Source: Arthrobacter sp. B3I9
GTDB lineage: Bacteria; Actinomycetota; Actinomycetes; Actinomycetales; Micrococcaceae
DNA: 64,000 bases
Assembly (NCBI RefSeq): GCF_030816935.1
Contig: NZ_JAUSYO010000001.1
Span: forward strand, 310,001 to 374,000
Direction: 5' to 3'
The position numbers and the translations under genes are program-made. The notes beneath the pieces were generated by a model. The model was given only the letters and a program-made list of their open reading frames with translations, was not told the DNA's origin and searched no databases. Numbering within the stretch: the stretch's first letter is position 1; each line of letters starts with the position of its first letter. Below are positions 1-8,514 of this stretch, piece after piece.

Positions 1-360
1 GTTCTGGAGGCCCCAGACGCCGCCGGAAACGCCGCAATCCGCAAAGTGGATGCCTTTTTCGGCCAGGGCCGCGGCGTGTTTCTGGTCCTCGGTGAACCGG
101 GAGTTCCCGCCATCGATTACCAGATCGCCGGCGTCGAGCTTGGTACCGAGCTCGGTGATGACGGCATCCGTGATTTCACCGGACGGGACCATCACCCAGA
201 TCAGGCGCGGCGCGGGAACCGCGGCAATGAGCTCATCCACGCTGGCGACGTCGGCCACGTCCGGGTTCCGGTCAAAGCCCGTGACGTCGATTCCGCCTGC
301 GCGCAGCCGGTCGCGCATGTTGAAACCCATCTTGCCAAGGCCGATCAGTCCGATGTGCAA
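1..360 (-). CDS. gnd: 6-phosphogluconate dehydrogenase (decarboxylating), 3'-truncated by the window
   Basis: The minus strand from a TTG start at 358-360 encodes the first 120 residues of a 6-phosphogluconate dehydrogenase, which oxidises and decarboxylates 6-phosphogluconate to ribulose 5-phosphate with NAD(P)+ in the cytosolic pentose phosphate pathway. The N-terminal Rossmann motif GLIGLGKMGFNMR is visible, followed by the substrate-loop segment around VSGGVWGLQ at the window edge. The rest of the gene lies outside. It follows dnaN on the same strand after about 100 bp, the position known for gnd between dnaN and recF in Arthrobacter-type genomes. TTG is chosen because it places Met directly before the HIGLIG strand; no ATG fits as well. 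Confidence 0.9.
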   Translation of the reverse strand, partial: MHIGLIGLGKMGFNMRDRLRAGGIDVTGFDRNPDVADVASVDELIAAVPAPRLIWVMVPSGEITDAVITELGTKLDAGDLVIDGGNSRFTEDQKHAAALAEKGIHFADCGVSGGVWGLQN

Positions 361-464
361 GGTATGAACTCTTTTCTTCGCTGTCTGCTTCGAGTGGCCC
401 GTTGTCACCCAACTGGCTCGCAATTGGGGTCGTTATGAGGGGTCAAAACGACATGTGCTGCGAG

Positions 465-1589
465 TTAGTTGGGCAGCCGGACCGGCATGACGAGGTAGCG
501 GTAATCGCCCTGATCCTCGCCGTCGGCGTCGTGCTGGGCGGTAATCATTGCGGGCTTGGGCGCCGACGTGAAGGAGAACCGGACGTACTTGGTTTCGATC
601 ACGCTCAGGCCCTCGACCAGGTAGTGCGGGTTGAAGGCCACCGTGATGTCGTCCCCGCTGAGCTGCGCCTCCAGCTCTTCGGAGGCCTGGGCGTCCTCGC
701 CGGTGCCCGCGTCCAGGTGCAGCTGGCCCTGGGTGAATGCTAGGCGGACCGGGGTGTTGCGTTCTGCCACCAGCGAGACGCGCCGGACCGCTTCGACGAG
801 TTCCTGGGTCTGCACGGTCGCGTGGATCGGAGTGGACTCCGGGAAGAGGGAACGGATCTTGGGGTAGTCGCCGTCGACGAGGAGCGAGGTTGTGGTGCGT
901 CCGCCGCTTTCGAAACCGATGAGCCTGCTGTCATCGTCGGCGAGGGCGAGGTTGATCTCGCCGCTGCCGCCAAGGGTCTTGGCCACTTCGTTGAGGGTTT
1001 TGGCCTTGACCAGGGCGCTCGTGGAGATTCCTGGGGTGACCGGCTTCCAGGGAACCTCGCGCATGGCAAGCCGGTAGCGGTCCGTGGCGAGCAGGGTGAT
1101 GAGATCGTCCTCGATCTCCATGCGCACGCCGGTGAGGATGGGCAGGGTGTCGTCCTTGCTGGCTGCAATGATCACCTGGGAAACGGCCTGGGCGAAGGAA
1201 TCACCGGGGACCGTGCCGCTGAGCGCAGGCAAAGCCGGTAGCGGCGGGTACTCGGCCTCGGGCATCGTCGCAAGGTGGAAGCTGCTCCGGCGGCAGGTGA
1301 GGGTGACTTTGTTGCCGTCCGTCTCCACGTCCACGGGTGCGGAGGGCAGGCTCCGGCAGATGTCCGCGAGGAGCCGCCCCGAGACGAGGATGGTGCCTTC
1401 GGTGGCAATGTCAGCGCCGATTTCCAGCCTGGCGGAGGTCTCGTAGTCGAAGCTCGAAAGGCTTACGGTGCCGGCTTCGGCTTTGAGGAGCAGGCCGGAA
1501 AGTACGGGTACAGGCGGCCGCGGAGACAACGACCGGGCGGTCCATGTCACGGCTTCTGCCAGGACGTCCCGTTCGACTCTGAACTTCAC
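465..1589 (-). CDS. dnaN: DNA polymerase III beta subunit (sliding clamp)
   Basis: A 374-residue protein with the full length of actinobacterial beta clamps. It starts MKFRVERDVLAEAVTW and ends in the clamp signature YRYLVMPVRLPN, in which MPVRL is the conserved C-terminal strand of the third clamp domain. The dimeric ring encircles DNA and tethers polymerase III, MutS and ligase through hydrophobic-pocket contacts. It lies downstream of dnaA on the same strand, separated by about 580 bp holding DnaA boxes, and upstream of gnd. The ATG start is preceded by a GGCACCC-type stretch and an AAGG-like site. No anomaly is seen. Confidence 0.97.
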   Translation of the reverse strand: MKFRVERDVLAEAVTWTARSLSPRPPVPVLSGLLLKAEAGTVSLSSFDYETSARLEIGADIATEGTILVSGRLLADICRSLPSAPVDVETDGNKVTLTCRRSSFHLATMPEAEYPPLPALPALSGTVPGDSFAQAVSQVIIAASKDDTLPILTGVRMEIEDDLITLLATDRYRLAMREVPWKPVTPGISTSALVKAKTLNEVAKTLGGSGEINLALADDDSRLIGFESGGRTTTSLLVDGDYPKIRSLFPESTPIHATVQTQELVEAVRRVSLVAERNTPVRLAFTQGQLHLDAGTGEDAQASEELEAQLSGDDITVAFNPHYLVEGLSVIETKYVRFSFTSAPKPAMITAQHDADGEDQGDYRYLVMPVRLPN

Positions 1590-2169
1590 GGAAGGGTGCC
1601 GCCTTTCATTACTGCTGTCATTGCTAAATCGCCGGGCTGCCGCCGTGTTCAGCGGCGAAGCCGAACGTCGTCAACAAGTTGCATGCGGGCCACCGGGCCC
1701 CGTGGCCCAAAGGGGAACCACAAAAGAAGTCCGGGACGGACGCACTGCAGACAGCTTAGCCCCACGAACCGGTTTCTCCCATCCCCGGGTTACATCCCTG
1801 TGGTTCGGCCGGCGGCCCGCTGCTTGGTTTCCGGGCCGGGGCCGGAACGGACCTGGGCTGGACGGGGAGGGCGGAGAAACTGTTGTTTGAGGGAATTTCA
1901 TTTTTTTGGGATTAGTAGTGTTAATAACTGCTGTGGATACTGTGGATAACCCCGATTCCCGGTACGGTTCCGCGGTTCAGCCCTGTTCATGGACTGTGGG
2001 TGGAGCACGTTTTAAACAGGCTGTGGATGGGGATAACATTTTTGGCCGTTCGGACGATCCACAGCTGGCTTAAGGGTTTTAAGCCCATCAACCGCGGTTG
2101 TCCCCTTAACTGTCCACAGGCTTGTCCACAGGCCCCTGTTAATAAGGTATGAGTGCGGCGCGGGACGCG
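1590..2169. other. oriC: Putative oriC (dnaA-dnaN interval with DnaA boxes and AT-rich DUE candidate)
   Basis: The 580-bp interval between dnaA and dnaN contains DnaA boxes in both orientations: TGTGGATAC at 1932-1940, the perfect TGTGGATAA at 1941-1949, TGTGGATGG at 2022-2030, CGATCCACA at 2055-2063, CTGTCCACA at 2110-2118 and the perfect TTGTCCACA at 2122-2130. A markedly AT-rich stretch at about 1886-1930 (runs of T, then TTAATAACT) adjoins the first boxes and is the best candidate unwinding element. Actinobacterial origins are known to lie between dnaA and dnaN; assignment here is by that analogy. No gene was recognised in the interval. Confidence 0.8.
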
Positions 2170-3591
2170 TCAGGAATTGCGCTGCTGTTGCTTGATCCTG
2201 TTGGTCAGCTCGGTCACCTGGTTGTAGATCACGCGCCGCTCGGCCATCAGTTCGCGGATCTTCCGGTCCGCGTGGATGACGGTGGTGTGGTCCCGGCCGC
2301 CAAGCTCCTGGCCGATCTTGGGTAGGGACATGTCCGTGAGCTCGCGGCACAGGTACATGGCGATCTGCCGCGCGGTCACGAGGGTCCTGGTCCGCGACTT
2401 GCTGCAGAGTTCCTCCATGCTGAGCTTGAAGTACTCCGCCGTCTGCGTCAGGATCTGCCCTGAAGTTATTTCCTGGGCTCCGTCGTCGGTGATCAGGTCC
2501 TTCAGCACCATCTCGGCCAGGGCCACATCTACGGACTGGCGGTTCAGGCTGGCGAACGCCGTGACGCGGATCAGCGCCCCCTCCAGTTCGCGGATGTTGC
2601 TGGAGATCTTGGACGCGATGTATTCCAGGGCGTCGTCCGGGGCGGAGAGCCCCTCGCTGAGGGCCTTCTTGCGGAGAATGGCGATGCGGGTTTCCAGTTC
2701 CGGCGGCTGGATGTCGGTCAGCAGGCCCCATTCGAAACGTGACTTCATCCGGTCTTCGAAGCCCGCAAGCAGTTTCGGCGGCTGGTCCGAGGTGATCACG
2801 ACCTGCTTGTTGTTGTTGTGCAGGGCGTTGAACGTGTGGAAGAACTCCTCCAGCGTGCGGTCCTTGCCGGCCAGGAACTGGATGTCATCAATCAGCAGCA
2901 CGTCGACGTTGCGGTAGGTGGTCTTGAAACTGGTGCCCTCATCGTCCCGGATGGAGTTGATGAAGTCGTTGGTGAATTCCTCGGAGTTCACGTACCGGAC
3001 CCGGATGCCGCTGTAGAGCCTGCGGGCGTAGTGGCCGATCGCGTGCAGCAGGTGCGTTTTGCCAAGCCCGGAGTCGCCGTAGATGAACAGCGGGTTGTAC
3101 GCCTTGGCGGGAGCTTCAGCCACGGCCACGGCGGCGGCGTGGGCAAACCGGTTGGAGGATCCGATGACGAATGTGTCGAAGACATACTTGGGATTGAGCC
3201 GGCCGAATTCGTGGGAAGTGCTCGGCAGCATCGGCTGCGGCTTCAGCTCGACGGCCGGATCAGTCGCAAGGGACAGTTCGACGGCGGGCTCCGGTTCGCT
3301 GTGCAGCGGCACCAAATCAGTGTCGACGTCGATTGCGCAGCGGATCTCATCGGAGAAAACGCTGCGGAGGGCGTCGTCGAGGGCTTCCTTGACCTGGGTC
3401 TGCAGAACTTCACGGGTGAGTTCATTGGGAACGGCCACCAGGAGGGTCGAACCGATGAGTCCTTGCGCCTGGGCGAGGATGACGAAGCCGCGCTGCCTCG
3501 GTGTCACACGGTGGTCGTTCTCGAGAAGGCTCACTACCCGCCGCCAGGAACTTCCGACAGTATTGGCTTGGTTGGCTTCGTCTACTGTCAT
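2170..3591 (-). CDS. dnaA: Chromosomal replication initiator protein DnaA
   Basis: A 473-residue initiator that binds 9-mer DnaA boxes and unwinds oriC. Domain I covers about residues 1-90 (SSWRRVVSLLE), followed by a short acidic and proline-containing linker; the AAA+ module starts near residue 135 with FDTFVIGSSNRFAHAAA. Walker A GDSGLGKTH is at 172-180 and Walker B is VDVLLIDDIQFL. The C-terminal domain IV helix-turn-helix carries the DnaA signature around GGRDHTTVIHADRKI. ATG at 3591 is preferred over an adjacent in-frame TTG at 3594 because GAGGAA lies eight bases upstream. Boxes on both sides of the gene suggest autoregulation. Confidence 0.97.
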   Translation of the reverse strand: MTVDEANQANTVGSSWRRVVSLLENDHRVTPRQRGFVILAQAQGLIGSTLLVAVPNELTREVLQTQVKEALDDALRSVFSDEIRCAIDVDTDLVPLHSEPEPAVELSLATDPAVELKPQPMLPSTSHEFGRLNPKYVFDTFVIGSSNRFAHAAAVAVAEAPAKAYNPLFIYGDSGLGKTHLLHAIGHYARRLYSGIRVRYVNSEEFTNDFINSIRDDEGTSFKTTYRNVDVLLIDDIQFLAGKDRTLEEFFHTFNALHNNNKQVVITSDQPPKLLAGFEDRMKSRFEWGLLTDIQPPELETRIAILRKKALSEGLSAPDDALEYIASKISSNIRELEGALIRVTAFASLNRQSVDVALAEMVLKDLITDDGAQEITSGQILTQTAEYFKLSMEELCSKSRTRTLVTARQIAMYLCRELTDMSLPKIGQELGGRDHTTVIHADRKIRELMAERRVIYNQVTELTNRIKQQQRNS

Positions 3592-4055
3592 CAATCAGTT
3601 CCTCATACTTGCTTGTCGGCATTACCTGCAGCCATGAGGCCCGAACCAGTGCGCTGGCGCCGGCTGAAATCCACAGGGTTATGCACAGTCCGTGGATAAT
3701 TGGCTACTGAGACACTCTAGGGGATGAAAAACCTAGAAGATAGCTGGGGTGTGTCCTGTGGATAATCACACGGTTGTAGTTCGAAACCGGGCACCGTGAC
3801 CTACTTCATCCACAGGCAGCGGCCCGAGTTAGCCACAGTTGGGGAAAGGCTGGGAAGCGCCCCTCGGTTTGACTCCGGTGCCGGTTTAGCCCTAACGTTG
3901 TGAAGTCCTTTGTGCACGCTTTTCGCCCTCTGTCTTTATCTCCCCGACGCCCCGCGTCTTGCGAGTCGAGGGAAGCGGCACATACAAAACTTAGCGTCGG
4001 CCAGTTCTTCCCCTTGATCGGGTGGGCGCACCTTTGATCCACTGGAGTAACTAAC
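3592..4055. promoter_or_regulatory. Divergent dnaA / rpmH control region with DnaA boxes
   Basis: This 464-bp interval separates divergent dnaA and rpmH. It contains DnaA-box-like 9-mers AAATCCACA (3667-3675), TTATGCACA (3679-3687), CGTGGATAA (3691-3699), the perfect TGTGGATAA (3757-3765), TCATCCACA (3806-3814) and TTAGCCACA (3829-3837). The first three sit 12 bp apart start to start, so they lie on nearly the same helical face. The region must carry the promoters of both flanking operons; autorepression of dnaA is inferred. No gene is seen. Confidence 0.7.
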
Positions 4056-4193
4056 GTGAGCAAGCGGACTTTTCAGCCGAATAACCGCCGTCGAGCCAAG
4101 AAGCACGGCTTCCGCCTTCGTATGCGTACCCGTGCCGGCCGCGCCATCCTGGCAGCCCGTCGTGGCAAGGGTCGCACCGAGCTGTCGGCCTAA
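4056..4193 (+). CDS. rpmH: 50S ribosomal protein L34
   Basis: A 45-residue, strongly basic protein beginning at GTG with [18 protein letters not shown], the hallmark of L34, and ending GKGRTELSA. It is a structural protein of the large ribosomal subunit. It is the first gene of the rpmH-rnpA-yidD-yidC-jag-rsmG block that lies next to dnaA in most bacteria. The start is fixed by the family N-terminus, with GGAG ten bases upstream. Confidence 0.97.
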   Translation: MSKRTFQPNNRRRAKKHGFRLRMRTRAGRAILAARRGKGRTELSA

Positions 4194-4234
4194 ATAACTG
4201 ACTCGTCGGTCCACCTCCCTATGCGAGTTCAGCG

Positions 4235-4645
4235 GTGCTAGCCACCAGAAACCGTCTACGGACATCAACCGATTTTTCAACCACTGTACGTTCCGGTGTC
4301 CGCAATGGACGCCGGAACGTAGTGTTATATGCGGCAGTCCTCGCTGCCGACGAGCCGAGCCGGATCGGATTCATCGTTTCCAAGAGTGTCGGGAACGCTG
4401 TTGTCAGGAATCTCGTTAAGAGGAGACTGAGAGAAGCAGGCGCTTTGTCGTTGCAGAAATACGGTTGCGGGTTCGCCATCGTGGTCAGGGCCCTGCCCGC
4501 CGCGGCCGGTGCCAGCTGGGACCAACTGCGTAGCGACTATGACGCCGCTCTGGAGACAACGATGAAACGGCTGGGCAGCCGCCTTCCGCAGGCTGCTTCT
4601 TCAGTTTCTGATGAGACAACACAGGAAGGGACACCGCGTGCATAA
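4235..4645 (+). CDS. rnpA: Ribonuclease P protein component
   Basis: A 136-residue basic protein that binds the RNase P RNA and helps it cleave 5' leaders from pre-tRNA. The start is GTG at 4235, giving [14 protein letters not shown], typical of RnpA. The conserved RNR-type motif is visible as [16 protein letters not shown]. It follows rpmH by 41 bp in the usual order and overlaps the next gene yidD by eight bases, which implies translational coupling. Confidence 0.95.
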   Translation: MLATRNRLRTSTDFSTTVRSGVRNGRRNVVLYAAVLAADEPSRIGFIVSKSVGNAVVRNLVKRRLREAGALSLQKYGCGFAIVVRALPAAAGASWDQLRSDYDAALETTMKRLGSRLPQAASSVSDETTQEGTPRA

Positions 4646-5045
4646 CTCGACTGCCGCCGTCGTCCCTGTTCCTACTTCCCGCCTGGAATCCGCCGTAACG
4701 TGGCTGGGCCGGGCGGTGTGGAACTTGCCCCGCAACATCCTGATCTTGCTCCTGTTGGCCTACCGCAGGCTCATCTCACCCCTGTACGGCCAGGTATGCC
4801 GCTTCTTTCCCAGCTGTTCGGCCTACGCCCTTGAGGCGATCACGGTCCACGGTGCGGTCAAGGGAAGCTGGCTCGCCGCGCGGCGCCTTCTGCGCTGCCA
4901 TCCCTGGAATGCCGGCGGTGTGGACCACGTCCCCGCCGGGAAGCGCGCCTGGCCCAAGGGCCGCACCCCCACAATTGTTGTACTGAACAACCCGGATACG
5001 TACTTGGCTGCTCAGTCTGATGGAGAAGGCCGCACTGCGGCCTGA
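4638..5045 (+). CDS. yidD: Membrane protein insertion efficiency factor YidD
   Basis: A 135-residue small protein with the YidD core [20 protein letters not shown], the invariant Cys pattern and the helix [20 protein letters not shown]. The family is an amphipathic, membrane-associated factor that helps YidC-dependent insertion. GTG at 4638 is preferred because AGGAAGGG precedes it by about eight bases; an upstream in-frame ATG at 4611 lies inside rnpA and has no such site. The gene overlaps the end of rnpA by eight bases, and yidC follows after 16 bp, so they are likely cotranscribed. Confidence 0.92.
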   Translation: MHNSTAAVVPVPTSRLESAVTWLGRAVWNLPRNILILLLLAYRRLISPLYGQVCRFFPSCSAYALEAITVHGAVKGSWLAARRLLRCHPWNAGGVDHVPAGKRAWPKGRTPTIVVLNNPDTYLAAQSDGEGRTAA

Positions 5046-5061
5046 CGAATAGGGATAACGT

Positions 5062-6045
5062 ATGGACATCTTCGAAACAATTCTGGCCCCGTTCAAATGG
5101 CTGGTCTCAATCATCATGGTGGGATTCCATGACGGTCTAAGCGCCATTGGCATGCCTGCTGCGAACGGCTGGACGTGGACCCTGTCCATCATCGGGCTAG
5201 TGCTGGTGATCCGTGCGGCCCTGATTCCCGTATTCGTCAAGCAGATCAAGGCCCAGCGCGGCATGCAGCTCCTGCAGCCGGACCTGAAGAAGCTGCAGGA
5301 CAAGTACAAGGGCAAGACCGACCAGCTGTCCCGCCAGGCTATGGCGCAAGAACAGATGGCCATGTACAAGAAGCACGGCACCAACCCGTTCTCGGCGTGC
5401 CTGCCCATGCTGATCCAGATGCCGTTCTTCTTTGCCCTCTTCCAGGTGTTGTCCGGCATCACCTCCGCCGCCACCAAGGGGCAAGGCATCGGGGCGATGA
5501 GCCACGACCAGGTGGTTCAGTTCGACGAATCCAGCATCTTCGGCGCGCCGCTGTCCGCTTCACTGCTGCACGGCCTCCCCAACGGGACCGGCAACCAGGT
5601 ATCCGTCATTGTCCTGACGATCGTGATGATCCTCGCCATGACGGCATCGCAGTTCATCACGCAGAAACAGATCATGGCAAAGAACATGTCTGAAGAAGCC
5701 ATGGCCAGCCCGTTCATGCGCCAGCAGAAAATGATGCTCTACATCCTGCCCATTGTCTTCGGCGTGGGTGGCATCAACTTCCCCATCGGTGTACTCATCT
5801 ACTGGACCACCACCAACCTGTGGACCATGGCACAGCAGTTCTTCGTGATCCGCCGCATGCCGACCCCCGGATCCCCCGCCGCCAAGGCTCTGGCCGAGCG
5901 CCGTGCCGCCAAGGGCCTGCCTTCCCTGCCGCTGACCGGGGCGAAAAAGGCCGATGCCGAGGCCGCCGAGGCCGCTGCGCTGGTCGCGATGCAGGCGAAG
6001 GCCCAGCGCGTCCAGCCACAACGTAAGAACAGGAAGAGGAAGTAA
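5062..6045 (+). CDS. yidC: Membrane protein insertase YidC (Oxa1 family)
   Basis: A 327-residue polytopic protein of the Gram-positive short YidC type, without the large periplasmic domain of enterobacterial YidC. The conserved Oxa1 core is visible: the basic cytoplasmic hairpin QIKAQRGMQLLQPDLKKLQ, NPFSACLPMLIQMPFFFALF, and C-terminal membrane segments around GVLIYWTTTNLWTMAQQ. The tail is basic and ends RKNRKRK, which is known to contact ribosomes in this family. It inserts membrane proteins alone or with Sec. It overlaps jag by one base. Confidence 0.96.
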   Translation: MDIFETILAPFKWLVSIIMVGFHDGLSAIGMPAANGWTWTLSIIGLVLVIRAALIPVFVKQIKAQRGMQLLQPDLKKLQDKYKGKTDQLSRQAMAQEQMAMYKKHGTNPFSACLPMLIQMPFFFALFQVLSGITSAATKGQGIGAMSHDQVVQFDESSIFGAPLSASLLHGLPNGTGNQVSVIVLTIVMILAMTASQFITQKQIMAKNMSEEAMASPFMRQQKMMLYILPIVFGVGGINFPIGVLIYWTTTNLWTMAQQFFVIRRMPTPGSPAAKALAERRAAKGLPSLPLTGAKKADAEAAEAAALVAMQAKAQRVQPQRKNRKRK

Positions 6046-6620
6046 TGTCTGCCGAGAGCACCGAGCAAGCTATTTCCGCCGAGGTTATCGAAGAACAGGA
6101 CGACGCCGGCCAGGAAGTTCTGGGCGACGCTGACCCCGAGAAGGGTTCTTCCGCCGGCCGCCTGGAAGAAGAGGGCGACGTCGCCGCGGACTACCTCGAG
6201 GAACTGCTGGACATCGCCGACATCGACGGCGACATCGACATTGAGGTCCGCAACGGCCGGACCTACATCTCCATCGTTACCGAGGAAGAGTCGGCCGGTC
6301 TGGAGAACCTGGTGGGCCGCGACGGTGAGGTCCTCGAGGCGCTTCAGGAACTGACCCGGTTGGCGGTCCTTTCAGCCACCGAGAACCGGTCCCGCCTGGT
6401 GCTGGACATCAACGGGTACCGCTCGGACCGTGCAGGGGATCTGCAGAAGATCGCTGAGGACGCCGTCGCGTCCGTCAAGGAGTCGGGTGAAGCCGTTGCA
6501 CTGGCCCCGATGAGTGCCTATGAGCGCAAGATCGTGCACGACGCCGTCGCAGAGCTGGGCCTCGTCAGCGAGTCCGAGGGCGAAGGTGCCGACCGGCACA
6601 TTGTCGTCTCTGCCGACTGA
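6045..6620 (+). CDS. khpB: Jag/KhpB (EloR) RNA-binding protein with KH and R3H domains
   Basis: A 191-residue protein with an acidic N-terminus of about 50 residues, a KH-II-like domain (about 60-130, including LVGRDGEVLEALQELTRLAV) and a C-terminal R3H domain (about 140-190; MSAYERKIVHDAVAEL then DRHIVV). The family binds RNA and affects cell elongation and division in Firmicutes; its role in actinobacteria is less clear. It overlaps yidC by one base and precedes rsmG by 16 bp, as is common. Confidence 0.93.
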   Translation: MSAESTEQAISAEVIEEQDDAGQEVLGDADPEKGSSAGRLEEEGDVAADYLEELLDIADIDGDIDIEVRNGRTYISIVTEEESAGLENLVGRDGEVLEALQELTRLAVLSATENRSRLVLDINGYRSDRAGDLQKIAEDAVASVKESGEAVALAPMSAYERKIVHDAVAELGLVSESEGEGADRHIVVSAD

Positions 6621-6636
6621 AACCTCCGGATAGCAC

Positions 6637-7287
6637 ATGGTTGAAATTACCCCCGCCGAGCTGAAGGCCGCCGAGGCCATCTTCGGTGGCCGCTTGGACC
6701 TGGCGAAGCGTTACGTTGAACACCTTGCGACCTCCGGCACCGAACGTGGCCTGATCGGGCCGCGTGAGGTGCCGCGGTTGTGGAGCCGGCACGTGCTGAA
6801 CTGTGCCGTCATCGAAAGCCAGATCGCCCATGGCAGCCACGTGGCCGACGTCGGAAGTGGAGCCGGATTGCCGGGCCTGTGCCTCGCCATTGCCCGCCCG
6901 GATCTTGAGCTGACGTTGATCGAGCCGCTCGAGCGGCGCGTCATCTGGCTCCAGGAAGTCGTTGACGACCTGGGCCTCGAGAATGTCACTGTCATGCGCA
7001 CCCGTGCCGAGCTTGCCGTCGGCATGGTGGATGCCGATGTGGTCACAGCCCGGGCGGTCTCTGCGCTGGCCAACCTGGCCGGACTCACCATTCCGCTACT
7101 GGCCGGTAAGGGTGAAGTCGTCGCGATTAAGGGGCGCAGCGCCGGTGAGGAAATTGAAAAGGCCACCAAAGTGATCCGCAAGCTCGGTGGCACGCAGACG
7201 TCCGTCGTAGTGGTGGGCGAGGGCGTCCTCGAGGAGCCCACGACCGTAGTCCGTATCGTCGTGAATAAGCCTCAAAAGATTGCCTAG
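6637..7287 (+). CDS. rsmG: 16S rRNA (guanine-527 N7)-methyltransferase RsmG (GidB)
   Basis: A 216-residue SAM-dependent methyltransferase that modifies G527 in the 530 loop of 16S rRNA; loss of it is known to give low-level streptomycin resistance. The SAM-binding motif DVGSGAGLPGLCLAIARP is seen at about residues 70-87, followed by LIEPLERRVIWLQEVVDDL and the RAVSAL segment typical of RsmG. It lies between jag and parA in conserved order. Start ATG 6637. Confidence 0.95.
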   Translation: MVEITPAELKAAEAIFGGRLDLAKRYVEHLATSGTERGLIGPREVPRLWSRHVLNCAVIESQIAHGSHVADVGSGAGLPGLCLAIARPDLELTLIEPLERRVIWLQEVVDDLGLENVTVMRTRAELAVGMVDADVVTARAVSALANLAGLTIPLLAGKGEVVAIKGRSAGEEIEKATKVIRKLGGTQTSVVVVGEGVLEEPTTVVRIVVNKPQKIA

Positions 7288-7373
7288 CAACCGCCCCGTC
7301 TCCAAGGAGTTGTAGGGGAAGAGGTTAGGCTAGTAACCGGCAGCAGACGCCGAATGAGAGTGAGAGTGTCACA

Positions 7374-8444
7374 GTGGCAAGCAGCGAAACCTCCACGCAG
7401 CGGATCCCCCCGTTTGTGTCCCTGGGGTCAGCCCGGTCCTTTGTGGCACCCACCATCGCCCACACCAAGTCGGGAAATCAGACGGGACCGGTTGGCAAAA
7501 GCGCCGGCAAGGCCGGTGTTTCACGTGAAACTTCAAAGGCGGCGTCGGCCGCGAACGTGCTGGACGCGATAGACGATTCCAGCCCCATTGCCCGGGAGCT
7601 CGCGCACGAAAACAAGCGGCGCGAACGTCTGCTGGGCCGGGAGCTGCCAAAGCCGGAGAAGACCAGGATCTTCACGGTGTCGAACCAGAAGGGCGGCGTC
7701 GGCAAGACGACCACAACGGTCAACATAGCTGCAGCCCTGGCGGCCGCCGGGCTCAACGTCCTGGTGATTGATATCGATCCGCAGGGGAACGCGTCGACCG
7801 CCCTCGGCATCGAGCACCATGCCGACGTCGACAGCATCTACGACGTGCTGATCAACGATCTCCCGCTGGGCGACGTAGTAGCGCCTTGCCCGGACATCGC
7901 CAAGCTGATCTGCGCCCCGGCCACCATCCACCTGGCCGGCGCAGAAATCGAACTCGTCAGCCTGGTCGCACGGGAGCAGCGGCTGCGCCGCGCCATCGAT
8001 GTGTATGCCAAGGAGCGCGCGAACAAGGGCGAAGAGCGGCTCGACTATATCTTCATCGATTGCCCGCCGAGCCTCGGACTGCTGACGGTCAATGCCTTCT
8101 GTGCAGCCAGCGAGGTTCTCATCCCGATTCAGTGCGAGTACTACGCGCTGGAAGGCCTGAGCCAGCTTCTGAAGAACATCGAGATGATCCAGAAGCACCT
8201 GAATGCGGACCTGGTGGTTTCGACCATCCTGCTCACCATGTATGACGGCCGCACCAATCTGGCCGCCCAGGTGGCCGCCGAAGTGCGCGAACACTTCCCG
8301 GAGCAGGTCCTCACGGCCGTGGTTCCCCGCTCCGTCCGCATCTCCGAAGCACCCAGCTACCAGCAGACGGTCATGACGTATGACCCGTCGTCCACCGGCG
8401 CGCTGTCCTACCTGGAAGCCGCAGCGGAAATCGCTGAACGTTAG
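7374..8444 (+). CDS. parA: Chromosome partitioning ATPase ParA (Soj)
   Basis: A 356-residue ParA with a deviant Walker A motif NQKGGVGKTTTTVN at about residues 104-117, Walker B-type DIDPQGN and the C-terminal VPRSVRISEAPSYQQ segment. It binds DNA non-specifically as an ATP dimer and pulls ParB-parS complexes toward the pole. There is an N-terminal extension of about 100 residues, low in conservation, within which codons for VSRET overlap a perfect parS site (7518-7531). The GTG start at 7374 has only a weak ribosome-binding site. parB follows after 70 bp and is likely cotranscribed. Confidence 0.95.
   Translation: MASSETSTQRIPPFVSLGSARSFVAPTIAHTKSGNQTGPVGKSAGKAGVSRETSKAASAANVLDAIDDSSPIARELAHENKRRERLLGRELPKPEKTRIFTVSNQKGGVGKTTTTVNIAAALAAAGLNVLVIDIDPQGNASTALGIEHHADVDSIYDVLINDLPLGDVVAPCPDIAKLICAPATIHLAGAEIELVSLVAREQRLRRAIDVYAKERANKGEERLDYIFIDCPPSLGLLTVNAFCAASEVLIPIQCEYYALEGLSQLLKNIEMIQKHLNADLVVSTILLTMYDGRTNLAAQVAAEVREHFPEQVLTAVVPRSVRISEAPSYQQTVMTYDPSSTGALSYLEAAAEIAER
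7518..7531. promoter_or_regulatory. parS: parS site inside parA (perfect)
   Basis: GTTTCACGTGAAAC, the perfect palindromic ParB target, lies within the parA coding region in its poorly conserved N-terminal extension. It is the copy closest to oriC in this window. Confidence 0.9.
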
Positions 8445-8514
8445 AATCACTTTTCAAGAATTGCAATAACGAGAGCCCGGCGACGCCTGGCTCTTCCAAT
8501 GGAGGGATGTAGCC

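Noticed and set aside
46..438. Plus-strand open frames opposite gnd
   Set aside because: They overlap a clear gnd N-terminus on the minus strand and have no motif of their own.
2012..2731. Minus-strand open frame of 239 codons overlapping the dnaA 3' end and oriC
   Set aside because: It is out of frame with dnaA, lacks any motif and runs into the DnaA boxes of the origin.
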